From contig JBHGNT010000006.1 of the NCBI GenBank assembly GCA_043228905.1, positions 13,330,001 to 13,394,000 of the forward strand: a DNA stretch of 64,000 nt, given 5' to 3'. Positions 63,713-64,000 of the stretch are shown here, piece after piece; within the stretch, counting starts at the first letter, position 1, and every line of letters starts with the position of its first letter. Below the pieces are notes generated by a model. That model had not been told where the DNA came from and ran no database searches. It was given only the letters and a program-made list of their open reading frames with translations. Position numbers and translations under genes: made by a program. Origin of the DNA: Azolla caroliniana (Eukaryota; Polypodiophyta).

Positions 63713-64000
63713 CAATCGACCGACTCTTCCTCTTGGCCACACCATTCTATTCTGGTGTGTATAAATAGCTGAAATCCCGTTGAATTCCTTTGTGCTATAG
63801 ATAACTATTGAGTTGGGTGGAAAAATACTCTTTTCCGCCATCTGATTGCAGGCACTTGATCTTTCTCTCTGTTTCCCATTCGACAAGGCTTTGTAGACTT
63901 CGCTTTTCTTCTTGATGAGATAGATCCACGTGTGTTGGCTGGCTGTAGTCGTCAATGAAGGAGACGAAATATCGGCTCCCACCAAGACTAACATTTTATG
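63713..64000 (-). pseudogene. Copia integrase fragment N, inverted second piece
   Basis: Minus strand: SRYFVSFIDDY-like start, WIYLIKKKSEV, KCLQSDGGKEYF-like, NGVAKRKSRSIVEEV. It has the same family and the same starting region as 53973-54320, but opposite orientation. It is cut on the left by the 3' ORF scrap and on the right by the window edge. Confidence 0.7.

Overview
This window is intergenic DNA of a land plant with a large, repeat-packed nuclear genome. I cannot place it below that level. Almost everything can be assigned to LTR retrotransposons of several lineages inserted into one another, plus a Mutator-like (MULE) transposase pseudogene, a foldback hairpin repeat, a minisatellite and one intron-containing gene remnant. 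There are no bacterial features and no intact ordinary host gene. I name the elements by letter.

Left block (1-21980). A minus-strand Ty3 fragment H (1-716) lies head to head with plus-strand Ty3 element A (717-19324). A contains minus-strand Ty3 element C (4803-18812, 5-bp target duplication CAATG in A's RNase H). C contains plus-strand Ty3 element B (9382-16371, 4-bp duplication ACGC in C's RT). A ends inside an older copia element G (19325-about 21980). The insertion order is therefore G, then A, then C, then B.

Middle block (21985-29518). It holds a minus-strand MULE transposase pseudogene, a 1.5 kb foldback repeat made of palindromic ~25-mers, an acidic reading frame of unknown function, four exact-period 106-bp tandem repeats, and the remnant of a multi-exon gene with a BED-like zinc finger.

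Right block (29519-64000). Chromovirus K (minus, from 29519) was hit in its integrase by Ty3 element L (30686-47173, duplication GGTGG). L was then hit by a solo LTR of the B family in its RT (32817-33343, ACGG) and by full-length Ty3 element D in its 5' LTR (36766-46724, AGAGA). K is cut on the right by copia element M (49689-about 53970), followed by a fragment of another copia family (N). From about 54782 to 63437 lies Ty3 element E, whose 3' ORF was split by a young, nearly intact copia element F (55258-60599, duplication CTTTG). Scraps of another 3' ORF and of N close the window.

The elements form a few groups. A, C, D, E and H share a Ty3 gag-pol type. C, D and E also carry, between integrase and 3' LTR, a sense-strand extra ORF with a conserved N-terminal domain and a long coiled coil (in E the coiled-coil part is fragmentary). 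B and the solo LTR form a distinct Ty3 lineage with 4-bp target duplications. F, M and G are young, old and older copies of one copia family. The most notable signals are the shared 3' ORF, the odd B lineage, a captured tRNA 3' half beside the LTR of H, the foldback repeat, and a tRNA-like sequence in K's LTR.
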